Source: Gemmatimonadota bacterium
Lineage (GTDB): Bacteria > Gemmatimonadota > Gemmatimonadetes > Longimicrobiales > UBA6960
DNA: 18,392 nt
Direction of reading: 5' to 3'
Assembly: GCA_022564535.1 (NCBI GenBank)
Contig: JADFLD010000004.1
Coordinates: 1-18,392, forward strand
The notes beneath the pieces are model-generated. The model worked only from the letters and a program-made list of their open reading frames with translations. It made no database searches and was not told where the DNA came from. Positions 6,620 to 14,217 of this stretch are shown one piece after another. Within the stretch, counting starts at the first letter, position 1; each line of letters opens with the position of its first letter. A program made the position numbers and the translations under genes.

Positions 6620-8335
6620 TCAGGGAACGGGCATCCGGTAGGGCCCCAATGAAAATCCACCGTGGAGCATGACTACGCGCCCTTCTCGCCACACCCGCAG
6701 CCCGTATTCCTGCTCATGGCTTCTGAGTTCACGCACGAGCCAGAAGTGCAAGCCCTCAACGCCGCCGCGCCCGCCGTAGAAGGGCTCGCCCCCGAACGCC
6801 AGTAGAACATCCGCAGGCCGTAGTCCTGCCCGCTCGGCGCCACTCCCTGCCTCCACAGCCGTCACCCGGATCGCGACCTGCTCGGGCGCGATAGGCTCGG
6901 TGTCCGACGGCAGGGGGATCTCTTCCCCCGTGAAGCCCACGGTGCCGAAGCGCTCTTCGAGCGCCCGCACCGCGTACATCTCCCAAAAGGAGAGCGTGCC
7001 CTCGGCGTGCGTCGGCGCCAACTCCTCCCAGAGCGCGACCCCGGCCTCGACCGCACCCGGCGTACGCGGTACGTCTACCTCCAGCCGGACCGGATAGACG
7101 CGACGCTCGTCGCCCAGTGCACGCGCTCCTTCGAGCGCAACGAGCATCGACCGCTCGAGCCGTCCCTCGAACACTCGCTGGCCGTTCACGTACACGGTGA
7201 TCGGTCGGTCCAGGTCGACGATCCCGTCGTTGAGGTACAGCAGGACAGCGCCCGTCCAGCGGGCGGCGATCCGGATTTCTGTCGCACCTGTGACACGGGC
7301 GCTCACCACCCCCTGTCGGTCACGGGACTCGATCCAGTGCACGCGCCGACCGGGGGCCGCAATTCCGGAATGCGGCATGCGCAGTACGTCCAGCGGGTCC
7401 CGCACGCGAGGACGGCTATCCAGCCAGCGCAGGACGTCCGGATAGTGCTCTGAGAACCCCTCGTGCGCTCGATCACTGAACTCCCGATAGACCAGGTCAT
7501 TGCCGAACGCGGTGAGGATGTCGTTCAACGCGCGGGGACCGCTGACCCCTCGGATGTTTCGATCTTGAGTGCCTTCGAGCAGATAGACGGGCACGGGCGC
7601 GAGGTTGCGAAGCACGTGCTCACGGGAGTCGCCCTCCGTAGAGACCGGAACGATCGCCGATAGCCAATCCGGGTGCGCGGCGGCATACGCGATCGAAAAG
7701 TTCGAGCCGAGCGAGATCCCCGTCGAAACGATCCGATCCGGGTCGACGCTGAATCGCGCCCGCACCGCGTCGATGACGGCACGCGCCTCCTCGGGCTGGA
7801 AGATCTCGTAGGGAAGCCGGTCCTGCGTGCGACCATCCCGTGAAACGACGTCGACCATGGCCGGAGACGCCACGATCCAACCGGCGGCCTCAGCCGCCTC
7901 GGCCCACACATCGATCATGCGCAGAGCGCTTCGGATGGCGCCTTCCACACTTCCCGGCGGTCCCCCGTGCATGGCAAACATGAGTGGCCACTGGCGGTCG
8001 GGGGTGTAGCCGGTCGGGAGACGAACCCAAACCGGCACACTCCGGTCACCGGGGGTGGAAACGAGGAGCTCGTTCAGGGACGTCCCCAGCGTCGCGGTCC
8101 GGTCCGGAGCGATCGGTGGGCCCGAACGCATGATCTCTTCGAGGTCGTGCATGTCCGCGCGGCTTACACGCGTCGACCACGGTGCGACGCGAATTCCAGA
8201 TTCCGCCCGGGCGAAGTCGGTGGCATTATCCGGCCACAGATAGGCTCGGACGAGCTGCTCGTCGATCTGCGCTGGCAGGCCCGACGCCGTCCCGAGCACG
8301 AAGAGAAGGAGTGGGAGGGCGGGACGAAGCGTCAT
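6620..8335 (-). CDS. Exported alpha/beta-hydrolase esterase with C-terminal PDZ domain
   Basis: This 571-residue protein begins with a signal peptide (1-22, ending GLPA, then Q23). Residues about 85-310 are an alpha/beta hydrolase of the PHB-depolymerase/esterase-D-like type. The oxyanion loop is HGGPPG (123-128), the nucleophile elbow GISLG (206-210, S208), the probable acid D258 in EGTQD and the base H291 in DRAHEGF. Residues 320-480 are a beta-rich linker of unclear type. Residues 488-557 form a PDZ-like domain (ITV-type strand, AERAGLRPADVLLAFGG), which usually binds a protein C-terminus. The complete triad predicts ester or possibly peptide hydrolysis in the periplasm. It lies 106 bases after the beta-lactamase-fold gene on the same strand and may share its transcript. 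No Shine-Dalgarno sequence precedes the ATG. The substrate is unknown. Confidence 0.82.
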   Translation of the reverse strand: MTLRPALPLLLFVLGTASGLPAQIDEQLVRAYLWPDNATDFARAESGIRVAPWSTRVSRADMHDLEEIMRSGPPIAPDRTATLGTSLNELLVSTPGDRSVPVWVRLPTGYTPDRQWPLMFAMHGGPPGSVEGAIRSALRMIDVWAEAAEAAGWIVASPAMVDVVSRDGRTQDRLPYEIFQPEEARAVIDAVRARFSVDPDRIVSTGISLGSNFSIAYAAAHPDWLSAIVPVSTEGDSREHVLRNLAPVPVYLLEGTQDRNIRGVSGPRALNDILTAFGNDLVYREFSDRAHEGFSEHYPDVLRWLDSRPRVRDPLDVLRMPHSGIAAPGRRVHWIESRDRQGVVSARVTGATEIRIAARWTGAVLLYLNDGIVDLDRPITVYVNGQRVFEGRLERSMLVALEGARALGDERRVYPVRLEVDVPRTPGAVEAGVALWEELAPTHAEGTLSFWEMYAVRALEERFGTVGFTGEEIPLPSDTEPIAPEQVAIRVTAVEAGSGAERAGLRPADVLLAFGGEPFYGGRGGVEGLHFWLVRELRSHEQEYGLRVWREGRVVMLHGGFSLGPYRMPVP

Positions 8336-8359
8336 GGAGTCGGAAGTCCGTCACGATTC

Positions 8360-8381
8360 AGGAGGCGCCCCCGGGCCTCCT
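8360..8381 (-). terminator. GC-rich hairpin between the beta-lactamase-fold and esterase genes
   Basis: AGGAGGC (8360-8366) pairs with GCCTCCT (8375-8381), a perfect 7-bp stem with an 8-base loop, in the 106-base gap between two genes on the minus strand. No T-run follows, so a Rho-independent terminator is weakly supported. Read on the minus strand, one arm holds AGGAGG, about 40 bases before the esterase ATG and with no start codon at suitable spacing. Confidence 0.3.
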
Positions 8382-8441
8382 CCGAGAGCACGGATCCGAA
8401 GCCGAGCTCCAGTTCCCTGTCGCCCTGATCCGGCCGGCGAC

Positions 8442-10217
8442 TCATCGGCGCTCGAACAGCAGATTTCTCACTCGGCCGTTCGTCGCGCGGAATCCTGACA
8501 CTCTGCCGAAGGAATCCCGCTCCATATGCACGCTAACAAGCGGATACGGTGCTGTGAACACACCTTCCTCCGACGGGGTCATGTCGAGGACTCCGTGGCG
8601 CACGTGCCACGCCTGCAGGACGCCCTCCTCGACCCGCAACGTATAGACGGCCTCGAGCTCGGCGCTGAAGTACATGCCTTCGAAAGCCACCAGTTCCGCC
8701 ACGGACGGGGTCCACGACGGCTCGGCTTCGGAGTCGTCCCGCGCGTCCTCGTCTAGAGCCCGGGGCTCCAATGGCTCCAGTTCGTCACCGAGCATCGCCT
8801 CCAACAGCATCCCGACGAGCGCGCGGGGGACGGCCGCGGGGGAGTTGGCCTGCGTGACAACGCCGATGTCGTAGTCGGGTAGATAGGTCAACGAAGCTCG
8901 ATATCCGGCGCTCGATCCACCGTGAGCGATGGTTCGAACGCCCCGAGCCGTGGTGACGTTGATCCCGAATCCGTAGTTCAGCGTGTCCCCGTTGGACAGC
9001 ACTCCGCGCTGCTGCATCTGCCGAAAGACGTCCGCACCCCCGACTTCTCCCGTGTCGAAGTTGTGCAGCCACCGGGCCAAGTCTCCGATGGTCGTGTAGA
9101 TCCCTCCGGCTCCTTGGATGCCACTGTTGTCGTACACGCGCGACCAGCCCGAGTGAGGCCGAGGGTCGTAGGACTCGGCTGCGCCCCACATCACCTGACC
9201 CTTCTCCGACATGATCTCGGTGCGGGCCATGCCAAGCGGACCGAATACCTCGTCCTCCATGAAGTCCGCGAAGGGCTTGCCGGAAACGCGGCCCACGATG
9301 TCCGCGAGCAGCATGTACCCCGTATTGCAGTACAAATACTCGGATCCGGGCTCGAAGTTGAGCTCCTTCAGGCGCGACACGAGAGCCAGGGCGTCGGACT
9401 GTGCGATGCCGTCGCCTGCCTGCCATCCAGCGAGCGCCAACGAGCCGTAGATCTCGCGAAGACCGCTCATGTGATGCACGAGGTGGCGAATCGTGATCGC
9501 CGTGCCGAAGTCAGGCACCTCCGGCAAGTACTCGCGGATGTCGTCGTCGAGGCCCAGCCGACCCCGCTGAGCGAGCAACAAGATCGCGAAATCCGTGAAC
9601 TGCTTCGACACCGACCCGATGTCGAGCGCGGTGTCCGGACCCAGCGGTACGCCGAGCTCCAGATTCGCGAGACCGTGTGCGGCGGAGGCGATCGGCTCCC
9701 CACCGCGAACGACCGCGGCTACCGCGCCGGGCGCCCCTTCCCACTCCGAGGCATCGACCCATGCGTTCAGGAGTTGTTGTGCGCGCTGATCCGGACTCGA
9801 TGACCACGCCCGCCGAGAAAGGAGGCGCATTGAAAAGCTCGCCGCCTCTGCGTGGCCGTGCATCTCTTCACCGTCCGCGGCGTACGAAGCGTCGTCGGCC
9901 CGGCGCACCTCGAGGCGGTACGTCCCCGCAGTGGCCGCGTCGAAGAGGATCGCCTCGGGACCCCAGGCGCCGTTGGGCGCATCCACGCGCCGCACCGTCG
10001 AACCGTCAGGAGCCACGACGGTGATCTGTACATCCAGCCCATGCTGATCGGCGCGCGCGGCCACGAGCTCACCTCCGGGCGACGCCACCGAATAGACCAT
10101 GACTGCGCCGTCGAGCACGCTTTCGTGTACCTGTCCGGGGGCAAGTGGGATCGGGTCCTGAGCGGCGACCGGACTGCCCACGAGCAGGGCTGCCAGGGCG
10201 GGAACGAAGTGTCTCAT
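8442..10217 (-). CDS. Exported serine hydrolase, beta-lactamase/DD-peptidase fold (class C-like, S12)
   Basis: This is a 591-residue protein. ATG 10217 is chosen because it opens a signal peptide (PALAALLVGSPVAA, then Q20); the frame is open up to 10571 but would then overlap the divergent gene. Residues 21-135 form a beta-sandwich like the pre-peptidase C-terminal (PPC) domain. Residues about 145-475 are the penicillin-recognising serine hydrolase domain. It has the SxxK motif S202-V-S-K205, the second motif Y296-C-N298 and the third motif HGG (432-434). A negatively charged linker (478-500) leads to a C-terminal beta domain (505-591) resembling DUF3471. Family members include DD-carboxypeptidases, D-aminopeptidases, esterases and beta-lactamases, so antibiotic resistance must not be assumed. 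It is divergent from the AbgB-like gene and precedes the PDZ-esterase gene. Confidence 0.88.
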   Translation of the reverse strand: MRHFVPALAALLVGSPVAAQDPIPLAPGQVHESVLDGAVMVYSVASPGGELVAARADQHGLDVQITVVAPDGSTVRRVDAPNGAWGPEAILFDAATAGTYRLEVRRADDASYAADGEEMHGHAEAASFSMRLLSRRAWSSSPDQRAQQLLNAWVDASEWEGAPGAVAAVVRGGEPIASAAHGLANLELGVPLGPDTALDIGSVSKQFTDFAILLLAQRGRLGLDDDIREYLPEVPDFGTAITIRHLVHHMSGLREIYGSLALAGWQAGDGIAQSDALALVSRLKELNFEPGSEYLYCNTGYMLLADIVGRVSGKPFADFMEDEVFGPLGMARTEIMSEKGQVMWGAAESYDPRPHSGWSRVYDNSGIQGAGGIYTTIGDLARWLHNFDTGEVGGADVFRQMQQRGVLSNGDTLNYGFGINVTTARGVRTIAHGGSSAGYRASLTYLPDYDIGVVTQANSPAAVPRALVGMLLEAMLGDELEPLEPRALDEDARDDSEAEPSWTPSVAELVAFEGMYFSAELEAVYTLRVEEGVLQAWHVRHGVLDMTPSEEGVFTAPYPLVSVHMERDSFGRVSGFRATNGRVRNLLFERR

Positions 10218-10446
10218 GGCGGAATCTGGGTTCGGGGGCCAAAACGGCACGGGGCGAATAGAATGACTCGAAGGACCTACCCACCCGACCGCACGGTAGA
10301 CCCGGGGCGGGACCCCCACAAGCGGGAAGCGATGCGTCGAAGCCGGCGATCCTTGTCCCCGACTGGCACCCGTCCTACCCTCCGTGAGACACGGATAGGC
10401 CCGTCGATTCGCCTGTTCGAGAGAGCCCGGAAGGAGAAGTGATCCC
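10218..10446. promoter_or_regulatory. Divergent promoter region between beta-lactamase-fold and AbgB-like genes
   Basis: At 229 bases this is the longest gene-free stretch in the window. For the plus strand the best candidate is TTGTCC (10353-10358), 17 bases, then TACCCT (10376-10381), a poor match to the sigma-70 consensus. No minus-strand promoter and no clear operator palindrome were found. It ends in a strong ribosome binding site. Confidence 0.45.
10431..10436 (+). promoter_or_regulatory. Ribosome binding site supporting a GTG start
   Basis: AAGGAG lies 10 bases before GTG 10447. It is the strongest Shine-Dalgarno sequence on the plus strand of the window and supports GTG as the start of the AbgB-like gene. 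Confidence 0.7.
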
Positions 10447-11937
10447 GTGAAGACGCCGATTCGCAGTGGAGCGAAACTGGCCGCGCTGGCGCTGGCGTTG
10501 GTGGCCCCCGTATCCCTGACGCCCCAGCCCGGCTCGGCCCAGGACGCTAAGGAGCAGATGGCCCGCTTCATCGACGCGAACGCGACGCGGTACGCTCAGG
10601 TGGCGCAGGACATCTGGGAACTGGCCGAAGTGGGCTACATGGAACATGAGTCCTCGGAAATCCTTCAGGCCATGCTCCGGGACGCCGGCTTCACTGTGGA
10701 GTCCGGCGTCGCCGGGATCCCGACCGCCTTCGTCGCGGAGTGGGGAAACGGCGGACCGGTGATCGGCATCCTGGGGGAGTTCGACGCGCTGCCCGGCATC
10801 AACCAGAGTCGCTCGCCCGAGCGCGATCCCATTCCCGGCAAAGTCGCGGGGCACGCCTGCGGGCATCATCTCTTCGGCACGGGATCCGCAGCCGCGGGCA
10901 TCGCCGTAAAAGAGTGGCTCGAGTCGTCGGGCGAGTCGGGAACGATCCGGGTCTACGGAACGCCGGCCGAAGAGGGAGGCGCAGGTAAAGTCTACATGGT
11001 CCGAGCCGGACTCTTCGACGACGTGGACGCGGTGCTGCACTGGCACGCCGGGGCCCAAAACAGCGCCGACGCTTCGTCCTCACTGGCCAACAAGTCGGCC
11101 AAGTTCCGGTTCTACGGCCAGTCGGCGCACGCAGCCGCGGCTCCCTGGCGCGGCCGGTCGGCCCTCGACGGCGTCGAGGCCATGAACAACATGGTGAACA
11201 TGCTGCGTGAGCACGTCACACCCGCGAGCCGCATCCACTACGTCATCACGTTCGGAGGTTCCGCCCCCAACGTCATCCCCGACTTCGCCGAGGTCTACTA
11301 CTACGTTCGCCATCCTGACCCGAACGAAGTACGTGCGATGTTCGAGCGTGTGGTCAAGACGGCGGAAGGCGCGGCCCTGGGCACCGACACCCGGATGGAA
11401 TACGAGGTCATCCACGGCATCTACAACCTGCTTCCCAACGAGGCTCTCGGACGAGTGATGCACGCCAACCTGTCGGCCGTGGGCGGGGTGCCGTACACGA
11501 CCGAGGAGCGCGCCTTCGCCGAGGTCATCCAGAAGAGCTTTCCCGCGGGCGTAGACGGAATCGATACCGCCATGGAGGTAAAGCCCTTTGAGGTCCATGA
11601 GGTCGGTGCGGGCGGATCGACCGACGTTGGGGACGTGAGCTGGCAGGTACCCACCACCGGCCTCACGACGGCCACTTGGGTGCCGGGCACATCGGCTCAC
11701 TCGTGGCAGGCGGTCGCCGCCGGAGGTACCGAGATCGGCACCAAGGGCATGGTGAACGCCGCCAAGACCCTGGCGTTCTCAGCCTACGACCTCTTCACGC
11801 ACCCGGACATGTTGAGCGCCGCAAGAGCGGAGTTCGAGCGGCGCCGTGGGCCCGACTACGTCTACGAGCCCCTCTTGGGCGACCGGGACCCGCCGCTCGA
11901 CTATCGGGCCAGCGTCGTGGGGGGCGGTGGGAGGTAA
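10447..11937 (+). CDS. Exported M20 amidohydrolase, AbgB-like
   Basis: This is a 496-residue protein with a GTG start and a signal peptide (1-31, ending PGSA, then Q32). It follows the pattern of AbgB, the p-aminobenzoyl-glutamate hydrolase subunit, more closely than that of the other M20 protein in this window. Motifs are GEFDALPG (110-117, D113), GHACGHH (135-141, C138 and H140), TPAEEGGAGK (172-181, E175 and E176), HWHAG (198-202, H200), SAHAAAAPW (226-234, dimerisation domain) and GTSAHSW (414-420, H418). STDVGDVSW lies at 391-399. The metal-site residues are all present. AbgB is cytoplasmic, whereas this protein is exported and no AbgA partner is visible, so its substrate may differ, for example amide-linked amino acids or dipeptides. 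It converges on the M19 dipeptidase gene, with 17 bases between the stops. Confidence 0.9.
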   Translation: MKTPIRSGAKLAALALALVAPVSLTPQPGSAQDAKEQMARFIDANATRYAQVAQDIWELAEVGYMEHESSEILQAMLRDAGFTVESGVAGIPTAFVAEWGNGGPVIGILGEFDALPGINQSRSPERDPIPGKVAGHACGHHLFGTGSAAAGIAVKEWLESSGESGTIRVYGTPAEEGGAGKVYMVRAGLFDDVDAVLHWHAGAQNSADASSSLANKSAKFRFYGQSAHAAAAPWRGRSALDGVEAMNNMVNMLREHVTPASRIHYVITFGGSAPNVIPDFAEVYYYVRHPDPNEVRAMFERVVKTAEGAALGTDTRMEYEVIHGIYNLLPNEALGRVMHANLSAVGGVPYTTEERAFAEVIQKSFPAGVDGIDTAMEVKPFEVHEVGAGGSTDVGDVSWQVPTTGLTTATWVPGTSAHSWQAVAAGGTEIGTKGMVNAAKTLAFSAYDLFTHPDMLSAARAEFERRRGPDYVYEPLLGDRDPPLDYRASVVGGGGR

Positions 11938-11954
11938 GCGCGAGGAGCGCGGCG

Positions 11955-13115
11955 CTACGGCGTCTGGCCACGCCTTCCATCCAGCTCCTCGATCGTCTTC
12001 GTCGACGGCGGCCGCTGGCGCCTGAGTTGCCGGGACACCGTCTCGACATCGCGCATCACCCGCAGGATATTCTCGCCGGCCAACTTGCGAAGGTCCCGGT
12101 CCGACCAGCCACGGCTGGCGAGCTCGATGAAGAGCGCGGGGTATGTGGAGACGTCTTCCAGGCCTTCCACATAGGTGGGGATGCCGTCAAAATCGGAGCC
12201 AATCCCCACATGGTCGATTCCAGCGACGGCCCGGATGTGCTCGATGTGGTCCGCCACATCGGCGATGCTCGCAGTCGTATCGGCTCCTTCATTGAGGTAC
12301 GGAGGATAGAAGAGCTGCATCAGAACCCCACCGTTTTCTGAAAGCAGCCGGAGGACATCGTCGGGCACATTGCGCGGGTGGTCGGCAATCGCCCGCGCCG
12401 CCGCGTGCGAAAAGATGACCGGGGCGTCGCTGACGCGTAAAGCGTCCATCATCGTCTCGGGAGACGTGTGGGCCAGATCGACGATCATGCCCATGCGGTT
12501 CATCTCCCGAACCACCTCTTCGCCGAACGCCGTGAGCCCGTGCGCGACAGGCTCGTCGGTTCCCGAGTCGGCCCAGTCCGTATTCGAGAAGTGCGTCAAC
12601 GTCATGTACCGGACGCCGGCGCTGTAGAACGCTCGGAGGGCGCCGAGCGAATTTTCGATGACGTGACCTCCTTCGATGCCGAACAGCGAAGCGATCTTTC
12701 CGGCGCCGAAAATTCGTTCGACATCTGAAGCGCCGCCCGCGAACTCGAGCACGTCCGGGTAGGCGTCGATCATGCGTCGCGCGATGTCGAGCTGTTCCAA
12801 CTGCTTGATCACGGGATGGGGATGAGCCACGTCGACGTGGACAGACCAGAACTGCCCGCCGACCATGCCCTGCCGCAATCTCGGGATGTCCGTGTCGCCG
12901 GAGGCTCTGACGCGGAGGTCGTACGTCCCCACGTCACCCTCCGACGTCCTGAACTCGGCGATCCGCCCCGGCAGATCGTTGTGGCCGTCGATCAGCGGAG
13001 TCTCGGACAGAATCCGACGCACCCTGTCTGCAAGGGATTCCTGTCCGGCGCTCGCCGCTGGAAGGACCGACAGGGTTGTCATGACGAGGGCGATGACGCG
13101 GTGTGCGCGGATCAT
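11955..13115 (-). CDS. M19-family membrane dipeptidase (renal dipeptidase type)
   Basis: This is a 386-residue zinc dipeptidase whose family splits dipeptides, often with a D-residue at the C-terminal side. A signal peptide ends near ASAG, then Q25. Metal ligands are H45 and D47 in DGHND, E148 in IEGGH, H216 in DLAHTS and H237 in FSHA; D308 in GIGSDFDG is the expected catalytic Asp. The length is typical and nothing is missing. Its ATG overlaps the TGA of the Kelch gene by four bases (ATGA, 13112-13115), and AGGTGA stands 4 bases before it, so translation is probably coupled. It is the last gene of the minus-strand operon. Location in the periplasm or anchored to a membrane is expected. It could finish peptides or cell-wall fragments opened by upstream envelope enzymes. 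Confidence 0.93.
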   Translation of the reverse strand: MIRAHRVIALVMTTLSVLPAASAGQESLADRVRRILSETPLIDGHNDLPGRIAEFRTSEGDVGTYDLRVRASGDTDIPRLRQGMVGGQFWSVHVDVAHPHPVIKQLEQLDIARRMIDAYPDVLEFAGGASDVERIFGAGKIASLFGIEGGHVIENSLGALRAFYSAGVRYMTLTHFSNTDWADSGTDEPVAHGLTAFGEEVVREMNRMGMIVDLAHTSPETMMDALRVSDAPVIFSHAAARAIADHPRNVPDDVLRLLSENGGVLMQLFYPPYLNEGADTTASIADVADHIEHIRAVAGIDHVGIGSDFDGIPTYVEGLEDVSTYPALFIELASRGWSDRDLRKLAGENILRVMRDVETVSRQLRRQRPPSTKTIEELDGRRGQTP

Positions 13116-14197
13116 GAGATCACCTGAGCTAGGAGTGTATCCACCTTGGCGTACCAGACCCGATCGCTCACCTGCTGACCATCCAGCATGCCTCCCACGA
13201 GGAAGACCAGGCCTCCGGCCACCCCCAGGCTGCGGTGATCCATCGTTGCGATCGGAGGAGCCAGAAGACCGATCCAGCCCCCTTGCGGGTCGTACGCCAA
13301 GAGTTGGCGTCTGGGCGATGACGGAGCCCCGTCATACCCGATGCCGTTGTAGTTGTACGGGTTGCCCGCACCCCCGAGGAAGACTGCGAAACCACCGAAT
13401 GAGGCGCCGGCCGCCCGATAGGTTGGAGAGCCCGGAGGACGGGCCACCGCTTCCCACGCGACCTTCGTCGGGTTCGCCGGGTCGATGCGCCCCCTCCACG
13501 CAGCGCTGTCCACCACGAAGCGGGGTCGGCCGTCCACGATCTTCGCGCCACCGACGTAGATGATCTCGTCACCGGCGATCGCGCCCGTGTGACCGAAGAC
13601 CGGCGCGCCAGGAATGGGCGTCGCCGCGCTCCACAAATCCTCGGTCGGATCGTAGATCTGCACGTCGGACACATTGCCGGTATCGTGCCACCCGGAAACG
13701 AGGAAGATCAGCGAGTCCCGCCACAGACCGCTCACTGCGTCGTCCACGGGGAGGGGCATGTCGGCCACGCGACTCCACGTCTCCATGATCGGGTCATAGA
13801 CGTTCACGTCGGGCACAGAGTGTTCGGATCCGTCCTCTCCCACGGTGTAGCCGCCGATAAGGAAGATGCGCCCCCCAACGACTTGAACGGCCGCGGCCAG
13901 CCTCCCAGGGCCAGGCACCGGTTCGATCGCTCGCCACCCTTCTTCGCTCCCGACGTCCCACCGATACGCGGCGGTGGTCACGCCGCTCCACACCTTGGTG
14001 GAATCCATTCCCAGGAACGAGAAGACGACGACGCCTTCGGGCCCTTCGACGGCAGCCACGGCGTTGTTCGCCACCGGTGCCGGAAGCCTTGGCCCCTCCA
14101 GCCAGACCCCGTCGGATGCGGGGGAACCGTCAGCTCCCCCGCAACCGGCACCGATCGCGAGGCCGGCAATCAGCGGTATGCAGCGGCGGTACTCCAC
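13112..14197 (-). CDS. Kelch-repeat beta-propeller protein, probable lipoprotein
   Basis: This is a 361-residue protein with a GTG start 20 bases after the sulfatase stop. The N-terminus is a short hydrophobic stretch ending at C19 (LAIGAGC), a non-ideal lipobox because Gly is at -3, so lipid attachment is likely but not certain. The rest shows Kelch blades, with hydrophobic strands ending in double glycines or equivalents (GGRIFLIGG 108-116, DSLIFLVSGW 161-170, EIIYVGG 211-217, FAVFLGG 270-276, LVFLVGG 330-336). They alternate with YDP...W segments (134-141, 182-189, 302-308). About five or six blades fit one propeller. Such proteins bind proteins or carbohydrates, and no catalytic residues can be named. 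It overlaps the dipeptidase gene by four bases. A binding or scaffold role next to the sulfatase is inference. Confidence 0.85.
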   Translation of the reverse strand: MEYRRCIPLIAGLAIGAGCGGADGSPASDGVWLEGPRLPAPVANNAVAAVEGPEGVVVFSFLGMDSTKVWSGVTTAAYRWDVGSEEGWRAIEPVPGPGRLAAAVQVVGGRIFLIGGYTVGEDGSEHSVPDVNVYDPIMETWSRVADMPLPVDDAVSGLWRDSLIFLVSGWHDTGNVSDVQIYDPTEDLWSAATPIPGAPVFGHTGAIAGDEIIYVGGAKIVDGRPRFVVDSAAWRGRIDPANPTKVAWEAVARPPGSPTYRAAGASFGGFAVFLGGAGNPYNYNGIGYDGAPSSPRRQLLAYDPQGGWIGLLAPPIATMDHRSLGVAGGLVFLVGGMLDGQQVSDRVWYAKVDTLLAQVIS

Positions 14198-14217
14198 GAG
14201 AAGCGCGATCCGCCCGA

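Noticed and set aside
8922..9803. Open frame of 293 codons on the plus strand inside the beta-lactamase-fold gene
   Set aside because: It is an antisense shadow of a gene with all three catalytic motifs; the translation shows no known motif.
8442..10217. Antibiotic-resistance beta-lactamase
   Set aside because: SxxK, YxN and HGG motifs are shared by many esterases and D-peptidases. The multidomain form and neighbours point to peptide or ester metabolism.
10218..10571. N-terminal extension of the beta-lactamase-fold protein by 118 residues
   Set aside because: It overlaps the start of the AbgB-like gene and its strong ribosome binding site; the signal peptide begins at 10217.
11935..11957. 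Terminator between the AbgB-like and M19 genes
   Set aside because: Only a 5-bp stem (AGCGC at 11937-11941 with GCGCT at 11952-11956) could be found in GC-rich DNA, without a T-run.
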